From an uncultured Verrucomicrobiota bacterium (GTDB lineage Bacteria > Verrucomicrobiota > Verrucomicrobiia > Verrucomicrobiales > DEV007), in the NCBI GenBank assembly GCA_902510815.1, contig CABXDI010000004.1, positions 1 through 59,756 of the forward strand: 59,756 nt of DNA, written 5' to 3'. How positions within the stretch are numbered: the first letter of the stretch is position 1; the number at the start of each line of letters is the position of its first letter. The notes under the pieces were generated by a model. The model was not told the DNA's origin. It was given only the letters and a program-made list of their open reading frames with translations, and made no database searches. This document shows, in pieces, positions 1 through 7,057 of the stretch. Both the position numbers and the translations under genes were made by a program.

Positions 1-160
1 TTTCCATAACAATTAAGGAACAACTAGTATGCCTTACAAAAACAGTCACAAGACCATTAGTGACACTACTCTTAGAAACGATAGAATTAACTTCTTCGGT
101 TATCTCGTAAGTACCTTTTCCACTGGTAGATATATTGAAACTATCAGTCAAAACATTCAT
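1..160 (-). CDS. YjbQ-family protein (UPF0047), N-terminal part, cut by window edge
   Basis: The gene starts with ATG at 160 and runs off the left end of the window, leaving 53 codons with no stop. The translation contains the segment TSGKGTYEITEEV and, near the edge, VRHTSCSLIVMEN. The HTSCSL signature is typical of the YjbQ/UPF0047 family, small single-domain proteins of about 130-140 residues; some members have been reported to have weak thiamine phosphate synthase activity, but the physiological role is unsettled. The start codon overlaps the stop of the upstream beta-propeller gene as ATGA (157-160), which supports translational coupling and the choice of start. The family call rests on half the protein. 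Confidence 0.8.
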   Translation of the reverse strand, partial: MNVLTDSFNISTSGKGTYEITEEVNSIVSKSSVTNGLVTVFVRHTSCSLIVME

Positions 161-1446
161 TCTGAAATACAATATAGATAATTATCAGATCGCAAAAATA
201 TTGCACCGTTACTCATTGCAGGCGTTCCATGAAACTGACTATTATCGCTTAATATCTTATTATGTGAGATAAGCTCAAATTTTTTATCAGCATTAAATAC
301 AAAAGCACCTCCTCTTCTGCTTACTACATAAATCTTACCCCCGGCACAAACGGCTCCAGCGTAAAAAGGCTTACCTTTCGATCCCTTACCTCTAGCATCC
401 AACCGTTCACGAAATAACATCTCACCCGATAAAGCATCAGCGCAACACGCATAGCCAGTATCACTGGCCCAATAAAGTCGTCCATCAACAAGAACAGGAG
501 TGGGAACATAAGAAGATTGATTATCTTCCCAAATCATCGCCTCTTCAGATAACTCCCCTTTTTGTTTATTAATCTTAATAGCACAACGTCGTAAACTAGG
601 ATATCCACCGAAAATATAAACTGTATCTTTTCCTATAACAGGACTGGGAGATACATTGCCAGTAATATTAGTTTTCGCAAACCACCTTAATTTACCTGTT
701 CCTGGATTCATACCCCATAGCTCCCCTGGCACTGGCAATACAAGGTCAAATCTACTCTCTTTTGATTGCATTATCACTGGAGTCGCATAAGCCATTTCAA
801 GACTGTCAGCTTTTGATTTCCACTTTTCTTCACCATTCTCAGGATCCAATCCATATAGAGCTAAAGATTCTTCTGCAGCGCTTACGATGAGTGTATTATT
901 AAAAAAAATAGGACTCGCAGCAGAACCCCATTTCCGACTAGTCGAACCAGTTCCAAGGTTCTTTTGCCAGAGTTTTTTTCCATCTAAACTATAAGAATGC
1001 ACTCCGCTCTTTCCAAGATAAACAAAAAGACTTTCAGCAGCCACTACCGGTGTATTTGATGCATATCCATGTTCGGTCAAAAACCCCCCGTAAGGATCCT
1101 CCGGCAACCGAGCATCTACATCATCTTTCCATATTATGGTTCCCTTTTTTTTATCTATACACAAAACATGCCTAATCAATTTAGAGGTATCTTGACTCCC
1201 TTCTTTAACTCCAGAAAAACTTGTTACAAAAACCCTATTACCAAAGATAACAGGACTTGAACTACCAGGGCCAGGTAATTTACATCTCCATAATATATTT
1301 TTCTTTTCATCCCAAGTAATAGGCACTGAATTTTCACCAATACCTTGGCCATTAGCTCCTCGAAAACGCATCCAGTTCTCAGCTGTAGCAATTGAAATCA
1401 TTTTAAAAATGAAAAATAAAATAATAATAATCTTAAGATTTTTCAT
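157..1446 (-). CDS. Secreted PQQ-like beta-propeller repeat protein
   Basis: A 429-residue protein with an N-terminal hydrophobic signal peptide (about residues 1-22, ending near IATA-EN). The mature part starts with WMRFRGANGQG, the usual opening of the PQQ-binding-like WD40/beta-propeller proteins abundant in Planctomycetes and Verrucomicrobia. Blade-like repeats recur through the chain, for example LWRCKLPGPGSSSPV, GYASNTPVVA, KWGSAASPIF and NVSPSPVIGKDTVY, each with the SSPV/TPV strand followed by a hydrophobic strand. It has no quinoprotein dehydrogenase domain or heme motif, so it is more likely a binding or scaffold protein of the periplasm than an alcohol dehydrogenase. A cytochrome c-like gene remnant lies directly upstream (1460-1546), and yjbQ overlaps its stop by 4 bp. 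Its substrate cannot be told from sequence. Confidence 0.85.
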   Translation of the reverse strand: MKNLKIIIILFFIFKMISIATAENWMRFRGANGQGIGENSVPITWDEKKNILWRCKLPGPGSSSPVIFGNRVFVTSFSGVKEGSQDTSKLIRHVLCIDKKKGTIIWKDDVDARLPEDPYGGFLTEHGYASNTPVVAAESLFVYLGKSGVHSYSLDGKKLWQKNLGTGSTSRKWGSAASPIFFNNTLIVSAAEESLALYGLDPENGEEKWKSKADSLEMAYATPVIMQSKESRFDLVLPVPGELWGMNPGTGKLRWFAKTNITGNVSPSPVIGKDTVYIFGGYPSLRRCAIKINKQKGELSEEAMIWEDNQSSYVPTPVLVDGRLYWASDTGYACCADALSGEMLFRERLDARGKGSKGKPFYAGAVCAGGKIYVVSRRGGAFVFNADKKFELISHNKILSDNSQFHGTPAMSNGAIFLRSDNYLYCISE

Positions 1447-1459
1447 GTTCTTATATTAA

Positions 1460-1546
1460 TTATTTATTCAATGGTTGAGAGTTATTTTTAGATTGTGGGT
1501 CTGTTAGCGTTTTTAAGAATGCTACAATAGATTTTTTATCTAATTA
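1460..1546 (-). pseudogene. Probable relic of a cytochrome c C-terminus
   Basis: On the minus strand an open stretch of 27 codons, bounded by in-frame stops (TAA at 1544-1546 and TAA at 1460-1462), translates to a peptide containing KKSIVAFLKTLTDP. The string IVAFLKTLTDP closely resembles the C-terminal helix of cytochrome c and di-heme cytochrome c peroxidase proteins, where [D/E]IVAFLKTLTD-type endings are common. There is no start codon, no CxxCH motif and no room for the rest of the domain: the end of the pseudopilin-like gene lies 3 bp away. It sits 13 bp ahead of the beta-propeller gene start, a class often found near c-type cytochromes. I read it as the leftover 3' end of a deleted gene; chance resemblance of a short peptide is possible. 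Confidence 0.45.
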
Positions 1547-1548
1547 AT

Positions 1549-2001
1549 TTATCGCTTTTGCCTCAAAGACTTTGAGTGCCAATAATCATCTTTCCCAAAT
1601 TTTTGGCCCTCAGCAAAGCTCTTATCAGGACCGCTGGACTGAATAGCGTATCCATCATTAGAAAAAAAATATCTATACTCTTTACCCCAAGGGTCTTCGT
1701 GACTCTCTACACCATTTAACACTGAAACAATAGAGTCAGGACCTGAAGATGGCCACGAACCATTTTCGGCGTAATAAGATTCGAGCGCTTTGCCAATTCT
1801 CGCCATCTGATTTTCAACTCGCTTAACCTCTTTTCTACCTGAGAAAAAAGGATATATGAAAATTGCAAAAATGAGAATCAATACGATACCTAAAGCAAGA
1901 CGATTTACTATAGAGTTAATTCCACTGATTAAATTTTTTATCACGACTGAAATTGTTCTAATTCGGCCGGATCGGTTTAACCTCAGCTTCTTCAGTTCCA
2001 A
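1549..2001 (-). CDS. GspG-like pseudopilin-domain protein without a prepilin leader
   Basis: 150 residues. A single hydrophobic segment (about residues 35-52, LALGIVLILIFAIFIYPFF) is followed by a helix containing VENQMARIGKALESYYAENGSWP and a C-terminal part with DPWGKEYRYFF and SSGPDKSF. That helix plus DPWGxxYxY plus SxGPDk arrangement is the type II secretion major pseudopilin (GspG) fold, including its calcium-loop region. The canonical GFTLIE prepilin cleavage site is absent, so it is unlikely to be processed as a normal pseudopilin. The annotated ATG overlaps the end of the upstream gene by 44 bp; an in-frame GTG at 1942-1944 (Val20) would leave a 13-bp gap and is an alternative start. 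It probably forms one transcript with the upstream secreted protein and may interact with it. Confidence 0.7.
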   Translation of the reverse strand: MELKKLRLNRSGRIRTISVVIKNLISGINSIVNRLALGIVLILIFAIFIYPFFSGRKEVKRVENQMARIGKALESYYAENGSWPSSGPDSIVSVLNGVESHEDPWGKEYRYFFSNDGYAIQSSGPDKSFAEGQKFGKDDYWHSKSLRQKR

Positions 2002-2728
2002 GACCTGAAGAATTTGACTGATTCGACTGTGAAGCTTCTCCGGTATTAGTTTTAGGACTTACCTGATTGTCACTCCCAGGAACAGACAAAGCTTCATCAT
2101 TAAGCTGATTTTTTTTGATCCCATCGAGCGCTGAATCAACAACTTTTATATAGCCTCTATCACCTCTATAATACCAAACAGTTCTAAATAGATTAGCATC
2201 ATAGGCTGACATGACAACTTGACCAAGAAGTATACCTTTACCTTTCATTGCAGATAAAACCCAAATAGGTTCATCACCAAATTCAAGACTTCTTAATTTA
2301 TAATCTACGTAATCAAAACCTATTTTTGCAGCGCGAGCTTCTTTTATAAGCACTTGAAATGCCTTTGTAGAATCAATCTTAATTTTATCTGAGGAAGCAA
2401 AACCTGTAGGCAAATTATTAGGATAAAATTTTGTGCTCTCGCCTTCATTAATTGTTTTATCGATACTGACACGCACACTTCTCAATCTGAGCTGACTTCT
2501 TTCATCATTCACAACTACAGTCCACTCCCTTGGTTGGCTCTGACCCCTAAATCCACGTATTTCAACTATCTTATCAGCAAAATACTGACCATATTGAGCT
2601 TGGATTTTTTGAAGTGCTTCATTCGCTGAAAGCCCAAGAGGGTCATCCTCCTGAGCGCTAGAAAATGTCAAAAATAAAGGGAAAATTAAAAGGAGTATCT
2701 GTTTCGGATAGATAGTTAGTATCTTCAT
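1958..2728 (-). CDS. Secreted protein of unknown function
   Basis: 256 residues with a clear Sec signal peptide (residues 1-25, cleavage probably after FSSA). The mature protein begins QEDDPLGLSANEALQ. I do not recognise a family. The central part alternates strands and helices (for example EWTVVVNDERSQLRLRSVRV and PIWVLSAMKGKGILLGQVVMSA), compatible with a small alpha/beta periplasmic domain. The C-terminal 45 residues are polar, low-complexity and Ser/Asn/Gln-rich (SQSNQSNSSGLGTEEAEVK), likely disordered. It is the first gene of a two-gene unit with the leaderless GspG-like protein, and is divergent from recD2. The EDDPLGL stretch resembles the DPFGL motifs in the tail of the protein encoded at 28786-29727. 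Existence of the gene is secure; function is unknown. Confidence 0.75.
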   Translation of the reverse strand: MKILTIYPKQILLLIFPLFLTFSSAQEDDPLGLSANEALQKIQAQYGQYFADKIVEIRGFRGQSQPREWTVVVNDERSQLRLRSVRVSIDKTINEGESTKFYPNNLPTGFASSDKIKIDSTKAFQVLIKEARAAKIGFDYVDYKLRSLEFGDEPIWVLSAMKGKGILLGQVVMSAYDANLFRTVWYYRGDRGYIKVVDSALDGIKKNQLNDEALSVPGSDNQVSPKTNTGEASQSNQSNSSGLGTEEAEVKPIRPN

Positions 2729-2787
2729 AATAATAAAAATACGGTGATTTAAATTAGAATCTTAGCACTTATTTAATAAAAAACGCC

Positions 2788-2807
2788 AAGATTTAAAATT
2801 AAATCTT
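2788..2807. promoter_or_regulatory. Inverted repeat in the recD2 divergent promoter region
   Basis: AAGATTTA and TAAATCTT form perfect 8-bp arms around a 4-bp AAAT spacer. The site is in the 98-bp gap between the divergent secreted-protein gene and recD2, 20 bp before the TTG start of recD2. It could be an operator or a short hairpin, but A/T-only arms are easy to get by chance in this base composition. Confidence 0.3.
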
Positions 2808-2826
2808 ATTAAAAAAGCTATCACTT

Positions 2827-5034
2827 TTGTATGAGGTCGGGCAAACTCATCTGAAAGTGCAGGAAAAAACTCTCAGTGGAACAATAGAAAGGGTCACCTT
2901 TCATAATGAAGAAAATGGCTATTGTGTACTAAGAGTCAGCATGAGCGATACTCGCAAGGCTCAGACAGTAGTCGGCAATTGCGCAGCTCCTAATGCGGGA
3001 GAAGAAATCGCAGCTCGAGGAGAGTGGATAAAAGATGATCAGTACGGTTCACAATTTAAAGCATCAGAAATAAGCACCTCTGAACCAGATAATCTTAAAG
3101 GTATTGAGCGTTACCTCGGCAGTGGTCTTATAGACGGCATAGGTCCAACCTACGCTAAAAAGTTGGTAAAGAAATTTGGTCCTGAAGTTTTTAACATTAT
3201 TGATGATCGCTCCAAGAGATTAGAAGAAGTAGAAGGCATCGGACCAAAAAGAAGGCAAGAGATAAAAAAATCTTGGGAAAAACAAAAATCCGTAAGAAGG
3301 ATTATGGTGTTTCTTCACCAGCACGGTATTAGTACAGCACGAGCTGTTCGAATTTACAAAACATACGGTGACGAAAGCATTAAGAAACTCAGGAATAATC
3401 CATATAGACTATCTCATGACTTACATGGAGTAGGATTTAAAACAGCAGATGCAATCGCATCAAAGTTAGGAATTAATTTTGATGACTTGTCAAGAATTGA
3501 AGCCGGCTTGCACTTTGCACTTCAAACAGCAACTGGTAATGGGCACTGCGCTTTACCTGAAATCGAACTCATTGAATCAGCCACTGAACTTTTAGGCGTC
3601 GATCAAATCAAAATAGAAGATTGCCTGAATAAAATAATCACCAAGAGAGAGGTAAGTAAAGATGAAATAAACTCAGTCCCTATGATATTTCCTCCACAAT
3701 TAATTGCATCTGAAAAAATAATATCAGAAAGAATCTTAAATCTAGCGTCAAGGAAACCAGATTATCCGAAATTTGAAATTGAAAAAGCATTATCCTGGTG
3801 CCAAAAAAAAATCGGCTATTCATTAGCTCAAGGTCAAAGGAAAGCCGTTGAATTAGCCCTAAGAGAAAGGGTCTTGATTATTACGGGTGGGCCTGGAGTC
3901 GGCAAAACAACAATACTTCGTAGTGTACTAATGATTTTAAGAGCTAAGAAAGTAGCTCCAATATTGTGCGCACCAACTGGAAGAGCAGCCAAGAGAATGT
4001 CCGAAAGCACAGGGCTAGAAGCTTCAACAATACATCGATTACTCGAATTTAAAGGTCACTCAGGCAAGTTTTCACATGATGAAAATAACCCCGTTGAAGG
4101 TGACCTTTTCATCGTGGATGAAGCATCCATGATTGATACCCAACTGATGTCTTCATTTCTCAGAGCGTTGCCAAAAAATGCTCATCTAATTTTAGTTGGT
4201 GACGTTGACCAATTACCTTCAGTCGGGCCTGGGAGTGTGCTCTCAGATATGATAAACAGTAACGAATTACCAGTAGCAAGGCTAAATGAAATATTCCGAC
4301 AATCCTCAGAGAGTCGAATTATAACCGCTGCACACGAGATCAACGAAGGAATACTCCCAATAGAATTGACCAAATCTGCCAAAAATGATCCTAAATCTGA
4401 TTTCTTTTTTATCAGTTCCGATGAACCTGAGAAAACATCCGAAACGATCGCAAATATTGTGAGTCGTAGGATTCCAGAAAATTTAGGTTTGGATCCAGTT
4501 AATGATATTCAAGTTATAACACCAATGCACAGAGGAAGCTTAGGCACCCAAGCGCTGAACAGAAAGCTTCAAGATTCATTAAATCCTGCAAACGAATCAA
4601 CATTTGAAATTGAAAGGTTTGGAGCTCGATACAGAGTAGGAGATAAGGTCATTCAAACAAGAAACAATTATGATAAAGAAACATTAAATGGAGACATCGG
4701 GAAAGTAATAGAAATATCTACAGACCCTGGAAAAATCATAATACAATTTAGTGGACAAAGAACTGTTTCTTACGAACCCGGTGAACTTGATGAAATTTCA
4801 CCAGCATTTGCCATTACAGTTCACAAGTCTCAAGGAAGTGAATTTCCTTGTGTTGTTATACCCGTTAGCACACAGCACTTTTTATTGCTTCAGAGAAATC
4901 TTCTATACACAGCTATAACCAGAGGAAGTAGAGTAGTAGTACTTGTAGGTCAAAAAAAAGCCGCCGCAATGGCTGTTAAGAATATAGATACGAAGGAACG
5001 CTACCGTGGGCTTTTACAAAGATTAATCCATTAA
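2827..5034 (+). CDS. recD2: RecD2-type ATP-dependent DNA helicase (SF1B)
   Basis: 735 residues, the usual length of stand-alone RecD2 (YrrC) helicases that act without RecBC, unwinding DNA 5'-3' in repair and fork maintenance. Domain order is typical: an N-terminal OB-like region (residues 10-85, with GTIERVTFHNEENGYCVLRV), tandem helix-hairpin-helix motifs (about 95-205, IGPTYAKKLVKKFG and VEGIGPKRRQEI), Walker A GGPGVGKTT at 354-362, Walker B IVDEASM with Asp431-Glu432, and the C-terminal UvrD-like motif AITVHKSQGSEFP near 660 followed by YTAITRG. The start is TTG at 2827; the next candidate is GTG at 2857. It lies divergent to the secreted-protein gene and converges within 2 bp on the SDR gene. 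Nothing looks degenerate. Confidence 0.95.
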   Translation: MYEVGQTHLKVQEKTLSGTIERVTFHNEENGYCVLRVSMSDTRKAQTVVGNCAAPNAGEEIAARGEWIKDDQYGSQFKASEISTSEPDNLKGIERYLGSGLIDGIGPTYAKKLVKKFGPEVFNIIDDRSKRLEEVEGIGPKRRQEIKKSWEKQKSVRRIMVFLHQHGISTARAVRIYKTYGDESIKKLRNNPYRLSHDLHGVGFKTADAIASKLGINFDDLSRIEAGLHFALQTATGNGHCALPEIELIESATELLGVDQIKIEDCLNKIITKREVSKDEINSVPMIFPPQLIASEKIISERILNLASRKPDYPKFEIEKALSWCQKKIGYSLAQGQRKAVELALRERVLIITGGPGVGKTTILRSVLMILRAKKVAPILCAPTGRAAKRMSESTGLEASTIHRLLEFKGHSGKFSHDENNPVEGDLFIVDEASMIDTQLMSSFLRALPKNAHLILVGDVDQLPSVGPGSVLSDMINSNELPVARLNEIFRQSSESRIITAAHEINEGILPIELTKSAKNDPKSDFFFISSDEPEKTSETIANIVSRRIPENLGLDPVNDIQVITPMHRGSLGTQALNRKLQDSLNPANESTFEIERFGARYRVGDKVIQTRNNYDKETLNGDIGKVIEISTDPGKIIIQFSGQRTVSYEPGELDEISPAFAITVHKSQGSEFPCVVIPVSTQHFLLLQRNLLYTAITRGSRVVVLVGQKKAAAMAVKNIDTKERYRGLLQRLIH

Positions 5035-5036
5035 AT

Positions 5037-5747
5037 TCAAAGCTGGTGAGTTTGTGGCTGGATAATCACATCTCCTGTAACGAGATGACAAGGACTCTCT
5101 ATAACATTTACAATTGATGAGGCAGCATAATTGACTGGTATCATTTTGTCGCGAACCACATTCATTTCTAATTTGTCCCAAAAAGGGGTATCGACACCTC
5201 CAAAATAAAAGTAAGTAAATTGAATACCCTTTGAACGATATTCAAGCTCCATTGATTTAAGAAAACCAATGGCACCAAACTTACTAGCACAATAGGCTGA
5301 AGCTCCGCTCATGGGAGCTCTTCCAAGAATTCCAGGAGTATAAATAAACCGCCCTCCACCAGATTTCGCCATAATTTCTCCGATTTTTTGAGCAATCAGG
5401 AAAGTTGCTCTCATGTTTGTATTAGTAACTTTCACAAAATCAAGATCCGTCATGTCTTTAACTTTTTTGATGAGACCCACTCCCGCGCAATGAACACAAA
5501 CATCAATATTTCCGAGCGATTCAATACTCGATTCAACAAGATTTGAAACAAAAGCTGACGATGTAAGATCACCTGCTAAAATCCCAGCAGAATCCTCTAT
5601 TTTATTTAAAGATAATTCATTTCTTCCAGTCAGAAAAACTGAGTGTTTTCGAGAGATTAGAGATTTTGCAACTTCTCTTCCTATTCCGCTTGAAGCACCA
5701 GTGATTAAAACCTTTTTGACGTCTGTTGCGTTATCTACGATGGACAT
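5037..5747 (-). CDS. SDR-family oxidoreductase
   Basis: 236 residues, a classical short-chain dehydrogenase/reductase. The N-terminal cofactor loop is ITGASSGIGREV (TGxxxGxG, residues about 15-26), followed by the acidic AGDLTS near residue 60, the structural CAG of the NAG motif (VCVHCAGVG, about 87), and the catalytic YxxxK as YCASK (about 152) with an upstream Ser. An Arg in ISRKHSVFLTGRNE suggests NADP preference, by inference only. The short C-terminus (FGGVDTPFWDKL) matches generic SDRs rather than FabG. Substrate is unknown. It is divergent from the SRPBCC gene with only 34 bp between start codons. Confidence 0.85.
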   Translation of the reverse strand: MSIVDNATDVKKVLITGASSGIGREVAKSLISRKHSVFLTGRNELSLNKIEDSAGILAGDLTSSAFVSNLVESSIESLGNIDVCVHCAGVGLIKKVKDMTDLDFVKVTNTNMRATFLIAQKIGEIMAKSGGGRFIYTPGILGRAPMSGASAYCASKFGAIGFLKSMELEYRSKGIQFTYFYFGGVDTPFWDKLEMNVVRDKMIPVNYAASSIVNVIESPCHLVTGDVIIQPQTHQL

Positions 5748-5781
5748 AATGTTTTTTAACGAACTTTAAAATTATTTAGAC

Positions 5782-6237
5782 TTGAAAATATTTACCCTAA
5801 AACAAACCCAAGAAATACCAGTCTCTTTGGAGGAGGCTTGGGATTTCTTTTCTAGGCCTCAAAACCTGAACGAAATCACACCACCAGATCTAGAATTTCG
5901 TATCACTTCAGGAAAACCCGAACCCATGCACGAAGGACAGATTATAACATACAAAATAAAGGTGGCTCCAATGATATGGAACAGTTGGGTTACTGAAATC
6001 AAGGCTGTCAAAACTGGAAAACAATTTATTGATGAACAACGAAGTGGACCTTACAAATTTTGGCATCACTTACACCAATTTGAATCAACAGATAACGGTA
6101 CACTTTTAAAAGACTTAGTAAATTACTCCCTTCCGTTCGGAATTTTAGGAAATGTCGCACACTCTTTGTATGTAAAAAATAAGTTGCAGAAGATATTCAA
6201 CTTTAGAAGACAAATTCTCTTAGAAAAATTCGGCTGA
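5782..6237 (+). CDS. SRPBCC-family (START-like/polyketide cyclase) protein
   Basis: 151 residues with the SRPBCC helix-grip pattern: an opening strand (FTLKQTQEIPVSLEEAWDFF), then SRPQNLNEITPPDLEF, a central strand-rich part with RSGPYKFWHHLHQFE, and a long C-terminal helix. The phrase RPQNLNEITPP followed by RSGPYKFWHH is typical of the ligand-binding subgroup often fused to, or encoded beside, nucleoside-diphosphate-sugar epimerases or SDR proteins; here the neighbour is a divergent SDR gene, which fits. The start must be TTG at 5782 because the first in-frame ATG lies about 48 codons in. Ligand unknown. Confidence 0.8.
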   Translation: MKIFTLKQTQEIPVSLEEAWDFFSRPQNLNEITPPDLEFRITSGKPEPMHEGQIITYKIKVAPMIWNSWVTEIKAVKTGKQFIDEQRSGPYKFWHHLHQFESTDNGTLLKDLVNYSLPFGILGNVAHSLYVKNKLQKIFNFRRQILLEKFG

Positions 6238-6241
6238 ATGT

Positions 6242-7045
6242 TTATTCAGAGATTGCATCCAACTCTTGAAACTTTTTAAGCCTCGATTTTAATGCCTTAA
6301 TTTCAATAGCTTGCGCACTTTCAGAGTGTAGCATTAAAAAGCTTTCAATGAGTTCCAAAGCTACATCAAATTGGGCTTGGTCTACTTTACGGTTAATCGC
6401 AGCAGTCAAGGCCTCAACACTGTCATCAGCTCTAAAATTAACATCATCAATGAAGACCTCCCCAGATCCTCCTTCGATAGCGCCAGTCACAAATCGAAAA
6501 AGTAATTTCACTGATCGAACATTATCCGGAATTTCAACATCAGGCACTACTATTTCTTGCCACTCACCGACTTTACCACTGAACTGCTTGAATCCTGTAC
6601 CTTCCATTTTTTGCTCATCTTCATTAAACCATTCAATAAAATATTGTTGAATGTAACCACCTGAACCTTTTTTCATTTGTTTAACAAAAAAAGTGAACTC
6701 ATAATTTAGAGCGCTCAAAAACTTACCGTTTACTGTTTTTATAATATGGGCTTCGCTAGGAGTTTTGCCTACATTTTGAAGATTAATGTATGCACTATAA
6801 GATCCCGAATTTGCATCAGAGCCTGATTTTATAGGTGGTTGACTACTGGTAAAAACCCAACCTTCCGCATCATCATTCTGACCTTCTTCAAAGCTAGAAT
6901 TATAAATTATTGAAGAAACCTTTGGGGTGCTTTTAGCAGTATTAAACTCGTCAGCTGAAAGCATTCCAAGAAATAATGAGCCCATCAATACAAATGAAAC
7001 ATTGAAAAAAATCCTCTTCATTGATTTATCATTTCGATTTATCAT
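6242..7045 (-). CDS. Secreted protein with a CBM4/9-like carbohydrate-binding domain
   Basis: 267 residues. A signal peptide (hydrophobic residues about 10-30, ending near MLSA-DE) is followed by a jelly-roll domain (about 45-210) with the hallmarks of the CBM4/9 class: IIYNSSFEEG at the start, GSYSAYINL, a conserved Trp in KVGEWQEIVVP, and the terminal GEVFIDDVNF strand that closes this fold. The last 55 residues form a helical segment (AINRKVDQAQFDVALELIESFL) resembling a single TPR-like hairpin. The start lies 12 bp after the stop of the 3428-residue CotH/lamin-tail gene, so the two are probably co-transcribed and may work together at the cell surface. Sugar specificity cannot be predicted. 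An alternative start is Met8. Confidence 0.7.
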   Translation of the reverse strand: MINRNDKSMKRIFFNVSFVLMGSLFLGMLSADEFNTAKSTPKVSSIIYNSSFEEGQNDDAEGWVFTSSQPPIKSGSDANSGSYSAYINLQNVGKTPSEAHIIKTVNGKFLSALNYEFTFFVKQMKKGSGGYIQQYFIEWFNEDEQKMEGTGFKQFSGKVGEWQEIVVPDVEIPDNVRSVKLLFRFVTGAIEGGSGEVFIDDVNFRADDSVEALTAAINRKVDQAQFDVALELIESFLMLHSESAQAIEIKALKSRLKKFQELDAISE

Positions 7046-7057
7046 AATTGAATCAAC

